From Petaurus breviceps papuanus (Eukaryota; Chordata; Mammalia; Diprotodontia; Petauridae), in contig JAMXIF010000003.1 in assembly GCA_028583685.1 (NCBI GenBank), positions 73,787,817 to 73,851,816 on the forward strand: DNA of 64,000 nucleotides, in the 5' to 3' direction. The notes beneath the pieces were generated by a model, which was not told the origin of the DNA, ran no database searches, and saw only the letters and a program-made list of their open reading frames with translations. A program made the position numbers and the translations under genes. Every line of letters starts with the position of its first letter. Within the stretch, counting starts at the first letter, position 1. This document shows positions 1 to 11,925 of this stretch, piece after piece.

Positions 1-335
1 ATTTGGCTGAAAATAAACCTATCAACATGTTAGATACTGTGGTTCTGGACAGGCATTTAGTGCTCTGACACTGAATATACTTATCAAATTAAGGCTCATG
101 TTGTATCTAAGATAGGGTAGGCTATCAGTATTCTGAGGACTTCCTGAAAACAAGGGTATAATGTAAGTATAATGATGCAGAAAGATGGGGGTATAGAGTA
201 AACTAGTAATAGAAATGATAAGTGATTAGACAGGATATTTCTGAATACCCAAACCCTAGGGCAGCTTCGGTGTGATGAATAGGGCCAGAAGGTCATTTGT
301 TAGAAGTAATCATGGAGTATGAGCTAGAGTTCAAT
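1..335. other. unassigned non-coding stretch
   Basis: I see no recognisable repeat or coding region. A 66-codon minus frame at 96-296 has no domain or family resemblance and is best taken as chance. Confidence 0.5.
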
Positions 336-339
336 GCGG

Positions 340-520
340 ATACAATGTAGTGTAGTAGAAAGAGAAAAATGACCTCCGTTTTCTTACCTGTAATATTAGA
401 GGAAGTCTTGCCACTGTCTCTATCTATGCAAGACTCAGTTTCTCTATATGTGAAATGAGGGGAATTAGATGGCCTCTAACATCCTTTTCAACTCTCAATC
501 TACAATATTATTATTTCTAA
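340..520 (+). repeat. MIR/THER SINE
   Basis: The left part resembles the SINE head (gtgtagtagaaagag). The right part has the tail 'cagtttct..tatatgtgaaatgaggggaattagatggcctctaa', a diverged form of the mammalian MIR/THER core and tail. A second, degenerate copy of the tail follows at 516-555 (ttctaagttc ... atgatcc). Confidence 0.7.
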
Positions 521-559
521 GTTCTTTTCCATCTCTAAAACATATGATCCTAAATATTA

Positions 560-1060
560 GGGAAATGTTAGGGAAAGGAGCTAATCAGTACAGAGAGAGG
601 GTTGCTCAGTCTGTCTCTTACAAAATCATCACGGTCCAGTGACAGAACAGAGTTGGGATGATTGGTGATTGCTCAAGATGCAGTGGATGACTTTCGTGTC
701 TTCAATGTCTAATGAAACTTCAAAAATTCCTTTGCACCTGTTTCAATTGCCTTCATGGCCATTGGAACAAACTGTTCTCATCCACCCATTCCACAGGGGA
801 AATCTTCACCTGCTTGGGGTAGACATGCCCCCCCCCACCCCGCAATTCTCCAAAGGGTCTGCGACAACCTCAGTTACCCTCAACATTGTTTAGCCAGTCT
901 GTCAAAATAGCTTACCAGGGTATGGCAGCTGCACATATTACAGCTTCTTGGAGTCACAGGTGAGAGTTTGGTGGATCAGGTAGACACCAAAGGTGGAAAA
1001 TAGCCCAGAAAAGGGCTCAGCAGTTCTCATACCCAAAGTACTAGTCCTACTGAAGACTCC
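560..1060. other. unassigned stretch, possibly an unrecognised repeat
   Basis: It includes a 74-codon plus frame (669-893) with no family I recognise and a C-run (826-839). Composition is richer in GC than its neighbours. It has the feel of an old interspersed repeat, but I cannot name one. The minus-strand L1 tail homology next to it fades at about 1065. Confidence 0.3.
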
Positions 1061-1064
1061 CTAG

Positions 1065-1563
1065 ACCTCATCATCATCCTATGCAACAACCAGTTCTCCC
1101 ATTCCCCTATTGATCTACATTCCCTCAATTTCGAATTCTTTGCCACCACCAAAAGAACTTGAGTCAAAGAGTATGCTTGACTTAATAAACCTTAAGGCAT
1201 AATTCCAAATTGCTCTACCCAATGGTTGAATCAGTATATAACTTCACCAAGAGTGTGTTAGTGTCTCAATTTTACCACATCCCCTCCAACATTTGTCATT
1301 TACTTCTTCTGTAATATTAGCCAATCTGATAGATGTGGGGTGGTAGCTCAGAGTCATTGTAATTTGTATGTCTTCAATTAATAGTGACAGAGTATTTTTT
1401 TTATATGACTATAGATCTCTTTGGTTACTTCATCTGAAAACTGTTCTTATTCTTTAGTTATTAATCAATTGAGGAATGTTTCTTATTTTCTATAATTTGA
1501 CTCAGTTATCTATATATCTAAAAAATAAGGTCTTTATCAGAGAAACTTGATGTAAATATTTTC
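1065..1563 (-). mobile_element. L1 fragment, end of ORF2 (3' part of the deleted L1 at 1065-3998)
   Basis: On the minus strand this reads as the carboxy-terminal end of marsupial L1 ORF2, from 'tttctctgataaagacc' (about 1550) through 'acatctatcagattgg' to 'caaccattgggtagagc' and on to about 1065, with small losses. The 3' UTR and poly(A) tail are absent. It joins directly at about 1563 to the start of ORF2 (gggaaatacaacagtaat on minus), so almost all of ORF2 is missing between. See the entry at 1564-3998 for the 5' half. Confidence 0.75.
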
Positions 1564-3998
1564 CATAGTTATGATTACTGTTGTATTTCCCTCTATCATA
1601 TTTTCTTCTGTTTATCCTACTCCCTCTCCTTTCATCCTGTCCATTCTCAAAAGTGTTTTCCTTCTGACTTTTTCCTCCCCCAATCCACCCTCTTTTCTAT
1701 CAGTACCACCTCCCCACTTCTCTCATGCCCTTCCCCTCCAACTTTCCTGTAGGGTAGGATACGTTTCTATACCCAACAGAGTAGGTATGTTATTTTCTCT
1801 TTGAGCCAACTCCAATGAGAATAAGATGCATGGACTCCCCCCACCCACCACAGCCCACATTATACCCTTCACTGCAAAAGCTCCTTTGTGCCTTGTTCAT
1901 ATCAGATGATTGAACCCATTCTATCACTCTCTTTTCCCTTTTCCCAGTGCATTCCTCTTTATTACCTCCTAATTTTATTTTTAAGATAATCTTCTATTTA
2001 TATTAAACTCACACCCATGCCGCTGCCTACACTCCTTCTAAGTGTCCTAATAATAGCAAAGTTTATAGGAGTTACAGGTTTTCCTACGTAGGAATGCAAA
2101 CGCTTTAACCTTATTGAATCCCTTATGGTTTATCTTTCCTATTTACATTTTTATGCTTCTCTTGATTCTTGTATTGGAAAGTCAAGTTTTCAATTCAGCT
2201 CTGGTCTTTTCATCAGGAATGCTTGAAAGTCCTCTATTTCATTGAATATGCATTCTTTCCCTGAAGGATTATACTCAGTTTTGCTGGATAGGTGATTCTT
2301 GGTTGTAATCCTAGTTCTTTTGCCATTCAGAATATCATATTCCTAGTCCTCTGATACTTAACATAGAAACTGCTAAACCTTGTATTCCTGATTGTGGCTC
2401 CATAATATTTGACTTGTTTATTTTTGACTACTTGCTATATTTTCTCCTTGATGTGAGAGCTTTAGAATAGTATTCCTGGGGGCTTTCATTTTGGGATCTG
2501 TTTCAGGAGATAATTGGTGGATACTATCAATTTTTATTTTACTCTCTATTTCTAGAATGTCTGGAGAGTTTTTCTTGATAATTTCTTAAAAGATGATGTC
2601 TAGGCTCTTTTTTTTTCATGACTTTCAGGTAGTCCAATAATTCCTAAATTAGCTCTCCTACACTTGTTTTCTAGCTCAATTGTTTTCCCAATGAAATAAT
2701 TTGCATTTTCATTCTCTTGATTTTATTTTGTTTCTTGATGTTCCATAAAGTCATTACCTTTCACTTACCCAATTCTAATTTATAAGGAATTATTTTTTTC
2801 AGTGAGGTTTTGTGCTTGCTTTTCCATTTGTTCAATTCTATTTTTAAGGAGTTTTTTTCCATTAATTTTTGTATATCTTTTCCCATGTGTCCAAATCTGC
2901 TTTTAAAGACATTCTTCTTTTCATTGGATTTTTGGGCCTCTTTTGCCATTTTGCTTATTCCTTTTTTAAGGTATTATTTTCTTCACTATTTTTTTTGTGC
3001 CTCCTTTACCAAGCTCTTGACTATTTTCATTATTTTCTTGAATTACTTTTGTTTCTCTTCCCATTTTTCCTCTATCTCTCTTACTTGATTTTTAAAATTC
3101 TTTATGAGTTCTTTCATGGCCTGAGGCCAATTCATATTTTTCTTGGAGGCTGTGAATGTAACAGTTTTGGCTTTGTTGTCTTCTTCTGAGGTTGCTTTTT
3201 TTGTTTTCCCTGCCACCATAGTAGTTTTTTACAGTTAGGAGGTTTTTTTTCTGCTGTTTGCTCATTTTCTAGTCTATTTATTGACTTTTAACTCTATGCT
3301 AAAATGGGAGTCTGCTTTTGTAGTGGTGAGGACACTTTTCCAAGCTTCGGCAATTTTTATGTCACTCTTTTCAAAGACAATTCTTTGGACATGTAAGTTT
3401 TTGACTCTTCCAAAGTGGTATGATGTAGGGAGAGGTGTGTTTACTAATCTTTCATGGCCTATGTTCTGGTTTGTGATATACCACAAGCACTCTTTTCTGT
3501 TCTGGAACTGTGACCAGTATTCTAGCTCCCCAATAGCCTAAAGCTCTGGTGTGCTACTGCTCCTCTTCTCTCTGGGACTGAGACTCAGGACTGTGACACA
3601 AACCATCGCAAGGGCAATGCAACGGAGTTCTGTCTCCAATGCCAGCAAAGGTACCCATGTAATCTCTTTCTGACCAGTTGACTGACCCTTTAACCTCTGT
3701 GGGTTTATAGGACTGGAAAATGGCATTGCCACCATTGATTCAGTGACCCTTAAAACCCTACTGCTGGTTTTCTGAAATGCTACCTGCATTGGACTGAGCT
3801 CCTCCCTCACCCTGGTACAAGGGACCTCAGTTGCCAACCTTGTAAGTTGTCTGGGGTTGAAAAATGTTTCACTGCATCTTTTTGTAGCTTATGCCACTTC
3901 ATAATTTGTTTCAAGGCATTATTTAAGGTTGTTTAGAGGCGTTTTGAGATGAACTCAGGCTAGTCACTGTTTTTTCTGCACCATCTTGGCTTTGACTC
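1564..3998 (-). mobile_element. L1/HAL1-type element, 5' UTR, ORF1 and inter-ORF region
   Basis: Read on minus, it starts at 3998 with 'aaagccaagatggtgcag', the usual marsupial L1 5' end. It runs through a 5' UTR to a degenerate ORF1, then a purine-rich inter-ORF region with the block that in other copies reads 'ctgtagggtaagatac' on plus (here near 1747-1763). It ends in the first bases of ORF2 at about 1565. With 1065-1563 it forms one element lacking nearly all of ORF2, so it is either a HAL1-like deletion derivative or an L1 that lost its middle after insertion. It is the most diverged of the four ORF1-bearing copies with this layout. Confidence 0.8.
2234..3219 (-). pseudogene. L1 ORF1p relic
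   Basis: ORF1p is the RNA-binding trimeric protein of L1. The likely start is the ATG whose complement lies at 3217-3219. The amino part shows coiled-coil-like heptads (for example the frame at 2761-2949: AKEAQKSNEKKN...). A diverged RRM-type part follows, with the 'NLGIIGLPESH' region near 2630, and the end lies near 2234. Several frame changes and stops break it; the longest open run is about 60 codons. The coding call rests on alignment by eye to the better copy at 62411-63382. Confidence 0.7.
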
Positions 3999-4004
3999 CT
4001 TATA

Positions 4005-6790
4005 ACATCCAAATTATTAAAGGAATTAATTACAGGAGGAAATAGATAGTAAAAGTATACTAGAAGAGGGTATCAATCTTCCCCTCTCAGAGCTATATAA
4101 ATCTAAACAAAAAATAAGTAAAAAAGAAGTCAAGGATAAACAGAATCTTAGAAATGATAGAACACCAGAGAAAATTAAATATGTATACTAATGAGTATCT
4201 TTCTCTCAGTTGTACATGGAAATTTCACAAAAAAATTAAGAATTTATTAGGGCATAAAAACCTTAAAATCAAATGCATGAAAGTGAAAATATTAAACACA
4301 TCTTTTCCAGATAATAATGCAATAAAAATCACACAATATCACATGCTATAACAAAGTAAGATTTGTACAAGGAATGTAGAGATGGTTCAATATTAGGAAA
4401 ACTATCAACAGAATTGACCATATCAATAACAAACTAGCAAAAAAAACACATCATTATCTCAATAAATGGAGGAAAAGCCTTCAATGAAATATAATAGCCA
4501 ATCCTACTAAATAGCCTACAAAACATAAGAATCAATGGAACCTTTCTTAAAAATGACAAGTAGTATCCATCAAAAATCAAGAGCAAACATTATCTTTCAC
4601 AGAAATACATTTGCAGCCTTCCAAATAAGATCAGGAGTGAAGCAAGGATGCCCATTATCAACACTATTTTATTCAATATTGCACTAGAAATTCTAACTAC
4701 AGTAGTGAAACAATAAGAGATTGAGGGAATAAAAAATAAATAATCAAAAATCACAACTGTCTATCTTTGCACATGATATGTTGGTATACTTAGAATCCCA
4801 GAGAATCAACTAAAAACTAGTGAAACAATTAACAATTCCATCAATGGTGTATGTAGGATATAAAATAAATCCACATAAATCATCAGCACTTCATACGCTG
4901 TCAACAAAACCCAGCAAGGAGAAATAGTAAGAGTAATTCCATTTGAAATAACTGTAGACAATATAAAGTACTTTGTGTTCTACCTGTGAAGATAAACCTA
5001 GTGATTATATGAACATACAAAACATTTTTCACAGAGATCTAAATAATTGGAGATTCTAATTGTTCATGGGGAGGCTAAACCAATATAATAAAATGACATT
5101 TCTATCTGAGTTAATTTATTCATTCAGTGTCATACCAATCAAACTGCCAATAAATTATTTTACAGAACTAGAAAAAATAATAACAAAATTCATCTGGAAG
5201 AATAAAATGTCATTGATATCAAGAGAATCAATGAAAAAAAATGAAGGAAGGCAGACTGTCAGTTTCAGATTTCAAACTATATTACTACCCATGCAAATTA
5301 TATTATAAATCTGTAATCATCAAAACAATCTGATTCTGGCTATGAAATAGAGTGGTAGATCAGGGGAATAGATTGGGTACACAATACACTGTATAAATGA
5401 CCATAGTAATCTAGTGTTTGATAAACCCAAAGATTAAAGCTCTTAGGGAACAAACTCAACATTTGGCAAAAATTGCTGAGAAAACTGAAAAGCATAAGTA
5501 TATGACAACATCTCACACTGTCTGCCAAGATAAGGTCAAAACAGATAAATTATTTAGACATAAAGGGTGATAAGTAAATTAGTGGAGCATGGAAAAATGT
5601 ACCTGTCAGACCTATGGGTGAGGGAAGGGTTTATGACCAAACAAAAGACAGAGAATTATGGCAAAAAACAGATAATTGTGGTTACATGAAATTAAAATGC
5701 TTTGGCACAAACAAAACCAATGTAGCCAAAATTAGAAGGAAAAGACAAAATGGGGGTTGGGAAGAGGATCCATCAAGTTTTTTCTAATAAAAACCTCATT
5801 TATCAAATATATAGGGAACTGAGTCAAATTTGCAAAAATAAGAGCCATTCTGCACTTGATAAATGGTCAAATGATATGAACAGTTGGTTTTCAGAAGAAG
5901 AAATCAAAGTTACCCATAGCCACATGAAAACATGTTCTAAATCACTGTTAACTAGGAAAATACAAATTAAAAGAATTCTGAAATACCCCCTCACACCTAT
6001 CAGATTGGCTAACATGACAGGAAAGGAAAATGAAAAATGCTGGAAGGGATGTGAAAAAATTGGCTCACTAATGCACTATTGGTAGAGGTGTGAATTAGTC
6101 CAACCATTCCAGAGAATTATTTTAACTATTAATGGTAATAAAACTGTATATATCCTTTGACCCACCAATACCACTAGTAGAACTGTATGGGAAAGAAATT
6201 GTTTTTAAGTTGAAGAAGGACCTATTTATACAAAAAATAGTTATAGCAGTTCTTTTTGTGGTGGCAAAAAATCAGAAGTCCATCAGCTGAGGAATGGCTG
6301 TACAAGTTGTATTGTATGATTGTGTAAAATACTACTGTGCTATAAGAAATAACAAGATTGTTTCAGAAAAACCTGGGAAGATTTATAAGAATTCATGCAA
6401 AATGAAGTGAGCAGAAACAGGAAAACATTGCATACAGTAACAGCAATATTTTATGCATGATCAACTGTGAAAGCCTTAGTTACTTTGATCAAGAAAATGA
6501 TCTAAGACAATTCCAAAGGACACAAGATGAAAAATGTATCCACTTCCAGAGAGGGAATTTTTTTATCTCTGAATGCAGTCATGGTATACTTTTTTAACTT
6601 TCTTTTCATTGTTTTAATTTGTTTATGTTTTCTTTTACAAGATGGCTAAAATGGAACTATGTTTTGCGTGATTTGATAATTGATATCAAACTATTTGTCA
6701 TCTAAAGTAGGAGAGAAGGGCAAGAATTTCCAACTCAAAATTGTTAAAAATTTTTAAATATTTTACATTGAATTGGAAAATATTTAGTGA
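4005..6790 (+). mobile_element. L1 element, ORF2 (endonuclease end, RT, C-terminus) and 3' UTR
   Basis: It begins inside the endonuclease domain and ends in the marsupial L1 3' UTR (agagtaaggagagaagggcaa... then an A-rich tail to about 6790). An internal deletion at about 4350 joins the endonuclease end directly to the reverse transcriptase; roughly a kilobase of ORF2 is missing there. It lies head to head with the minus-strand L1 whose 5' end is at 3998. Both copies contain the same ORF2 C-terminal segment, so this is not a simple twin-primed inversion of one element. No target duplication was recognised. Confidence 0.85.
4020..6085 (+). pseudogene. L1 ORF2 relic (endonuclease + reverse transcriptase)
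   Basis: ORF2p nicks target DNA and reverse-transcribes L1 RNA. The end of the endonuclease is seen at 4154-4345, with 'GHKNLKIKC' and then 'PDNNAIKI' where active L1 has SDHNAIKI, so the catalytic His is Asn here. The reverse transcriptase is degenerate from 4353. Its catalytic FADD box reads FAHD near 4768, a lost Asp. Open stretches survive at 5060-5308 (NYFTELEKIITKFIWKN, typical of the RT thumb region) and 5750-6085 (QVFSNKNLIYQIYRELSQ, C-terminal part). Multiple stops and frame changes; dead. Confidence 0.85.
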
Positions 6791-6803
6791 AATGGTTTTT
6801 TTT

Positions 6804-7104
6804 AAATTAAAGGTACAGAGTGGGAAAGGTGGAAAAGAGATCCACATTTATAGGAGCTAGCAATTTGTTTCACTTCATCATTGGAATTCACTTTAACATA
6901 GATCACAGTAGCATTATGGGATGTTAATAACTAAGATTTGATGAAAATGAATATTTTTTAATAAAAGCACAGAGTAGGAAAAGTAGAAAACAGATCTGCA
7001 GGATTTATAGGAGCTAGCAGTTTGTTTCACTTCACCTGTGGAATTCACTTTAACATAGATCAAAATAGCATTATGAGTTGTTAATAAATAAGATTTAGAT
7101 TTTT
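6804..7104 (+). repeat. imperfect tandem duplication, about 156-bp unit
   Basis: Two units, 6804-6957 and 6958-7104, share landmarks at a steady offset: acagag (6815/6969), tttataggagctagca (6848/7004), gaattcactttaacatagat (6884/7041). Identity by eye is high with small indels. It sits just 3' of the L1 tail and belongs to no repeat family I recognise. Confidence 0.85.
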
Positions 7105-8285
7105 AAAAAAATGTCTTTTTGTACATTTCTATTCTCCTTTCATTTGACTCTTATAGGTTTCTGTAGTCCTTGTTTGGAAAGCCATTTAGTTATTTCTTTA
7201 TTTCACTGATCCTGTTGCTTCACAAGTTTTATTTTGTAACACACCTACATCTAGACATAGATAATTTTGTGAACTAATTTTCATAGACTTCTTTCTCTTC
7301 CTTCCAATATCTTAATTGTAACATTGAGACTTTTTCATCTCTACTGTTTGTTTTGAGTATAATTAGTTTATTTCCCCCTTAGATCATTTTATCTTTTGGT
7401 TTCCTATGACTTGATTTTGATCTTTCAAGTCATTTTGCGCCCAGCAGGTGGCCCATTTTCCCAATTCCCCAGATATCTTGATTTAAAACCAAAATGACCC
7501 AAGTAGCATCTTTCTATTAGCAAATACACTCATACCTCTCTCATAACAGTATTTCTGCCTTTGATTTACAACACAGTTGTCTAGTTATACAGCTTAGCTT
7601 TGTGTCTGGTTTTCTCCCCATAGCTGCATGCTAGGAAGAAGGCTGTAAGTATACTATTTTGTAGTAACTCCCAAATCTCCCTTCTGATCAGTATTCTGCA
7701 GCACCTTTCCATTAAGCTGATATTTCCTCTTTTTTATTCCTTACTCCAAAGCTCATTATTTCGCATTTATCTGCAGTGAACTATATTTGCCATCTATTAG
7801 CCTAGACACTTAAATGTTCGAAGGCCTGCTGTATCAGACTTTGGCGCTTTCTCTTGTTTACTTTTCTACTCAATTCAATATAATCTGCAAACAAGAAGGG
7901 TTGAAGGTATGGAGGAATGCTATCTAGTCTTATTTGTGTTTTTCTATAGACAGAAAATGAATTCTTAGGACATTCATTTAACAGAAAGAAAAGAAATAAT
8001 GATGGATATAGATTTCCTGTCTTTGGCCTTCATGCAGTATTTAAAAAAAAAAAACTGACATCCTGGTTGTAGAATAGTAATAGAATGTGTAGGTGCAAGT
8101 AGTAATTATCCATGTAATAAGACATAAATTAGCTCCCTTTGATAAACATTGATCTCCATTTCCTGAGTCCACATTCTTGTAAATTATCTTAAAGATATTT
8201 TTTCTTCAAGTTGTATATTTGGCAGCAAAGTGACATAAAATATTGCAGTATGATTTAGATTAACATGACTTTTAACTCATTCCAG
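7105..8285. other. unassigned stretch
   Basis: There is no coding potential. The part at about 7700-8200 has phrases (ctcattatttcgcatttatc, ataatctgcaaacaagaag) that faintly recall an old amniote interspersed repeat in antisense, but not well enough to assign. An A-run lies at 8042-8053. Confidence 0.35.
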
Positions 8286-8289
8286 TAGC

Positions 8290-8460
8290 ACTAAGTAGTA
8301 TATGCATAATTATCCCCATTTTAGAGATGACTCTCAATGAAAGAAGTGAATTTTTCATTGTCTTCTAAGTACTAAATGTCAGAGATGAAACCCAAACTCA
8401 GGTAATTCTGACTCTGCATGCAGCTCCCTTTCCATTGAGCTGTACTGGCTCTCATGTCTT
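8290..8460 (-). repeat. MIR SINE
   Basis: Antisense MIR: 'attatccccattttagagatga' near 8308, then the diverged 'gaaacccaaactcaggtaattctgactctgcatgcagctc ccttt' box and 'gagctgtactg'. The frame at 8379-8561 is a by-product. Confidence 0.7.
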
Positions 8461-8689
8461 CCCATTGAGAACAAAAATAGCTTGAGGGCTTTTTGTATGT
8501 ATTGTATATGACCCAGATGGATTAAATACCATTTCACTGTAAATATTCTTTGAGTATGCATTAGCTTTGTTTGACACTTGGCTGCTTTTGAAATTGATAT
8601 TCTATTTTACCCATTCTTTAAAATATAACACTGTCCTCTCAGACTTGAACTTAATAGTCATACTGAATTCCTCTCTATTTTTCACTCTT

Positions 8690-9190
8690 TTTCCAAGCAG
8701 TTGTTGAGGCCTGACAATTTCAGTTTTGCAATATCTCTGGAATATATCCACTTCTCTCCTCTGACACTGCTGCCACTCTAGGGTAGGCTCTTATCACTTT
8801 ACACTCTAATTACTGCAATAATCTGCTGATGGGTCTTCCTGGCTTAAGTCTCTCCCCATTTCATGACATTCTTCATTCAGCTGCTTAAGTGATTTTCCTA
8901 AAATATAGGTGTGATTATGTTACAAGCTCCCACCCCCATGCAATAAACTACAGTGTCTTCCCATTACCTTCTGGAGCAAAAGCAAAATGGGCATTTCCTA
9001 ACCTAGTCTCCTTTTACTTTTTCAGTATTCTTATACTTATTCCCCAACAAGTACTCTTTAATTCAGTGAAGCTGGCCTCTGAAATGTTCCAGGAACAAGA
9101 CACACTATTTCTTGACTCTAGGCATTTTCTCTGGCTATCCCCCATTCCTGGATTACTCTTCTTCCTCTACTTTGACTACTGACTTCTCTA
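8690..9190 (+). mobile_element. L2 LINE, 3' part of ORF2 and 3' region
   Basis: It matches the mammalian L2 3' region in order: 'actgcaataatctgctgatgg' (8814), 'ttcagctgcttaagtgattttcctaaa' (8875), 'gtgtcttcccattaccttctgg' (8952), 'ctggcctctgaaatgttcc' (9071). Diverged and truncated at both ends. An L2 piece in the opposite orientation follows at once. Confidence 0.75.
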
Positions 9191-9235
9191 GGGAAAATAG
9201 AAGGGTAGAAAGGTTTAGGGGAAAAGATAAAGAAT

Positions 9236-9690
9236 TCAGTGCTGTAATGCTGTGTTTAAGATGTCACTAGATATCCAATTTGAGACATCTGAAAGGCAGT
9301 TGCACATGTGAAAATAGAGGTCTGCAGAAAGATTAGGGAAAGTCAGGTAGATGTAATGATCATCAGCATATAGATGGTAATTAAATCTATGGGAGCTGAT
9401 GAAATCATCAGATAAAGTAGTATACAGAAATATGAGAAAATAGTCCAGGACAAAACCTAGTGGGACACCTACAATTGGAAGGCATAACATGGGTGATGAA
9501 TGAGATTCCATTTAAAAAAAGCCTGGGGAGTGGCCTGATAGAGAGAAGAACCAGGAGGAAATGGTTTTATGATAACCTACAGAGAAGAGAATATCAAGGA
9601 GGTGAAAATGATCAACAGTGTTAAAGGTTGCAGAGAGGTCAAAGACAATGAAGATTGAGAAAAGGCTATTGTTGTATTTGGCGGCAGAAT
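9236..9690 (-). mobile_element. L2 LINE, reverse transcriptase fragment
   Basis: The minus frame at 9236-9511 reads VGVPLGFVLDYFLIFLYT then SSHRFNYHLYADD, the L2/CR1-type RT motifs GVPQGSVLGPLLF and FNYHLYADD with the catalytic Asp pair kept. The homology continues beyond the open frame to about 9690. About 90 codons are open. It is inverted relative to the L2 piece at 8690-9190. Confidence 0.8.
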
Positions 9691-9694
9691 GAAA

Positions 9695-9810
9695 CTTAGA
9701 AAAGTTGACACTAGTCCTAGGTCACACTGTAAATAGCAGAATCATGATACAACCCCAGGTAATAGGATCAAAAATCTAGTACTCTATTGACTATATAATG
9801 CAGCCTTTTG
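9695..9810 (-). repeat. MIR SINE fragment
   Basis: Antisense MIR half: 'cctaggtcacactgtaaatagcag', then 'aaccccaggtaataggatc', then 'actctattgactatataatgcagcc'. Confidence 0.55.
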
Positions 9811-9879
9811 TACCATACTTATTTAATTTCCTTTTTCATCAATATTATTTGATTGATTCATCCCAAAATGTTGTGGATA

Positions 9880-10108
9880 ACAGAATCACAGAATTCTATC
9901 ATTTACAAGATAGAAGGGGGAATTAAAAACCATGCAGTTCAATTTCCCTCTCATGAGAGGGAAGGATCTGCCTACCAAATGTCTATTCCATTTGTGGAAA
10001 GCTCTAAATATTAGACAGGTTTTTTTCCTTAGATAAAGATAAAATCTGTTTTACTGCAACTTCTACATGTTACTCCTAATTTAGCCCTCTGGGATCAAGC
10101 AGAATAAG
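9880..10108 (-). mobile_element. L3/CR1 LINE 3' end
   Basis: It reads as the complement of the L3 3' end: opening 'cagaatcacagaattctatc' and closing 'gccctctgggatcaagcagaataagg', the antisense of the conserved 'ttctgcttg..ccagagg' box. It abuts a plus-strand L3 fragment, so either two insertions or a local inversion. Confidence 0.55.
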
Positions 10109-10261
10109 GTTAATGGTTTTCTATCTTATCTAGGCATTTGACAAAGTACCTTAAGATGTCCTTTTGAAATAGATGGAAATACGTGGACTGAATGAAAATA
10201 GAGTTAGATGGACTCAAACATAGATGAATAGTTGGATTACAGAAGGAAGCTTTTTTTTAAT

Positions 10262-10835
10262 GGAATGCCACATGGCTAAGAATTGGAAATCAAAAGGATG
10301 CCCCTCAATTGGGAAATGTTAAATAAACTGGTATATGAATGTGATGGAATATTTTTGTACTATAAGAAATCACAAGTAGGATGATTTCAGAAAAAAACTG
10401 AAAAGACTTACATGAACTGATGCAAAATGAAATGAGTGGAACTAAGAAAATATTATACACAGTAACAGAAACATTGTATAATGAAGAACTGTGAATGACT
10501 TAGCTATTCTCAGCAACACAATGATCCAAGACAATCCCAGAGGACTAATGATGAGCATACTATGTGCCTCCAGAGAAAGAATTGATATTATTTGAATACA
10601 GGCTGAAGCATGTTATTTTTTGCTTTCTTTCATTTTCTTTTATTTGAATCTTCTTGTACAAAATGAATAATATGTAAATGTTTTATGTGATTACAAATGT
10701 ATGACCTATATCTGATTACTTGCCGTCTCAGGGAGATGGGAGAGGAAAGATGGAAGAAGGAAAGAGGGATAGAATTTGGAACTCAAAACTTTAAATAAAA
10801 TATTAAAAATTGTTTTATCATGTAATTGGGATCTG
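10262..10835 (+). mobile_element. L1 3' end, 5'-truncated, nested in L3
   Basis: It starts near the end of ORF2 (aattggaaatcaaaaggatg) and continues through 'gatgcaaaatgaaatgag', 'ccaagacaatcccagaggac' and 'gaactcaaaactttaaataaa' to 'atcatgtaattggg', a complete marsupial L1 3' UTR. It is followed by a TG/CA-rich patch (10835-10866). The truncated 5' side and the position within an L3 reading suggest insertion into it. Confidence 0.85.
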
Positions 10836-11798
10836 TGTGTACATGTGCATGCATGTGTGTGTGTGTAAAAGTCCTCATTTGTAACATTAAAGTTAAAGCA
10901 AGTAAATATACACACTGATCACTTCTGAAAAAAATAAGAAGTGAAATTCCACAAAGATCTGTCCCTTGTCTTGTACTTGCTAACATTAAAAAAGCCCCTC
11001 CGAACGTGGATGTAAACCTATTTGACATATAATCAAATTTGTGTATGACATGAAGGCAAGAAAGACAGTTAATACCCTTAAAAAGTCATTACAATTAAAA
11101 AAAAGTTTTGTCAGGCTAGAGTGATGCTTTGCCATATCTAAATTGAAAGGTTATAGAGGGATAAAAGTGAAATTGTGCATTTGCGTGTTTTTTTAAGTCA
11201 ATTGCAGAAATTTGGGAATGTAGAGGTTTGCCTATAAATAAATCCATTAAATTTATGGATTTATAAAAATAGACTTAGAGATTACTTGGGACTAAAAGCT
11301 CAATATGGATCAACAGAATGATGATGTATCTTAGGATGCACTGAGAGAAGGAATGATTGGGGCTATGGTGGTGCTAGCATGCCTGTGTTTTGATCAGATC
11401 CCATCTAGAATACTTACATCTTGATTACACATTTAGAAACAATGACACATTTGAGTGAGTCAAGTGGAAGGCAATAATTAAGGGATTCAAATCTATACCA
11501 TCTGAAGATCACTGGATAGCACTGAGGATAGTTAGCTTGAAGACCTTATGTGGAAAATTATATCAATTTTAAAAACCTCTTTAGGGTTATGTAGAAGTGG
11601 GAGAAGTCTCACTCTGATACCAGAGGGCAGAACCAGAAGTTTTAGGTAGAAGTGGAAGACAGATTTCAGCTGAATATGTGGGGAGGAAAAAGACTTCCTA
11701 ATAGTTAGAGATGTCCAGAAATGGAATAGGCTTCATTGGAAGGTAGTGAGGTTGTCTTTTAGTAAAACCTGAATGACTACTTCTTCAGGATATTTTAC

Positions 11799-11925
11799 AT
11801 ATATATATATATATATATATATGGAAAATATACATATATGTATGAATGTATGTATTTATAGATATGTATACACATACATATATATGTGTAGATTACAATT
11901 ATATAGTGAGATTATATTTATATAG
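11799..11925. repeat. AT/TATG simple repeat
   Basis: (AT)12 at 11799-11822, then TA/TG/CA-rich sequence to about 11925. It lies inside the 3' end of the L3 element. Confidence 0.9.
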
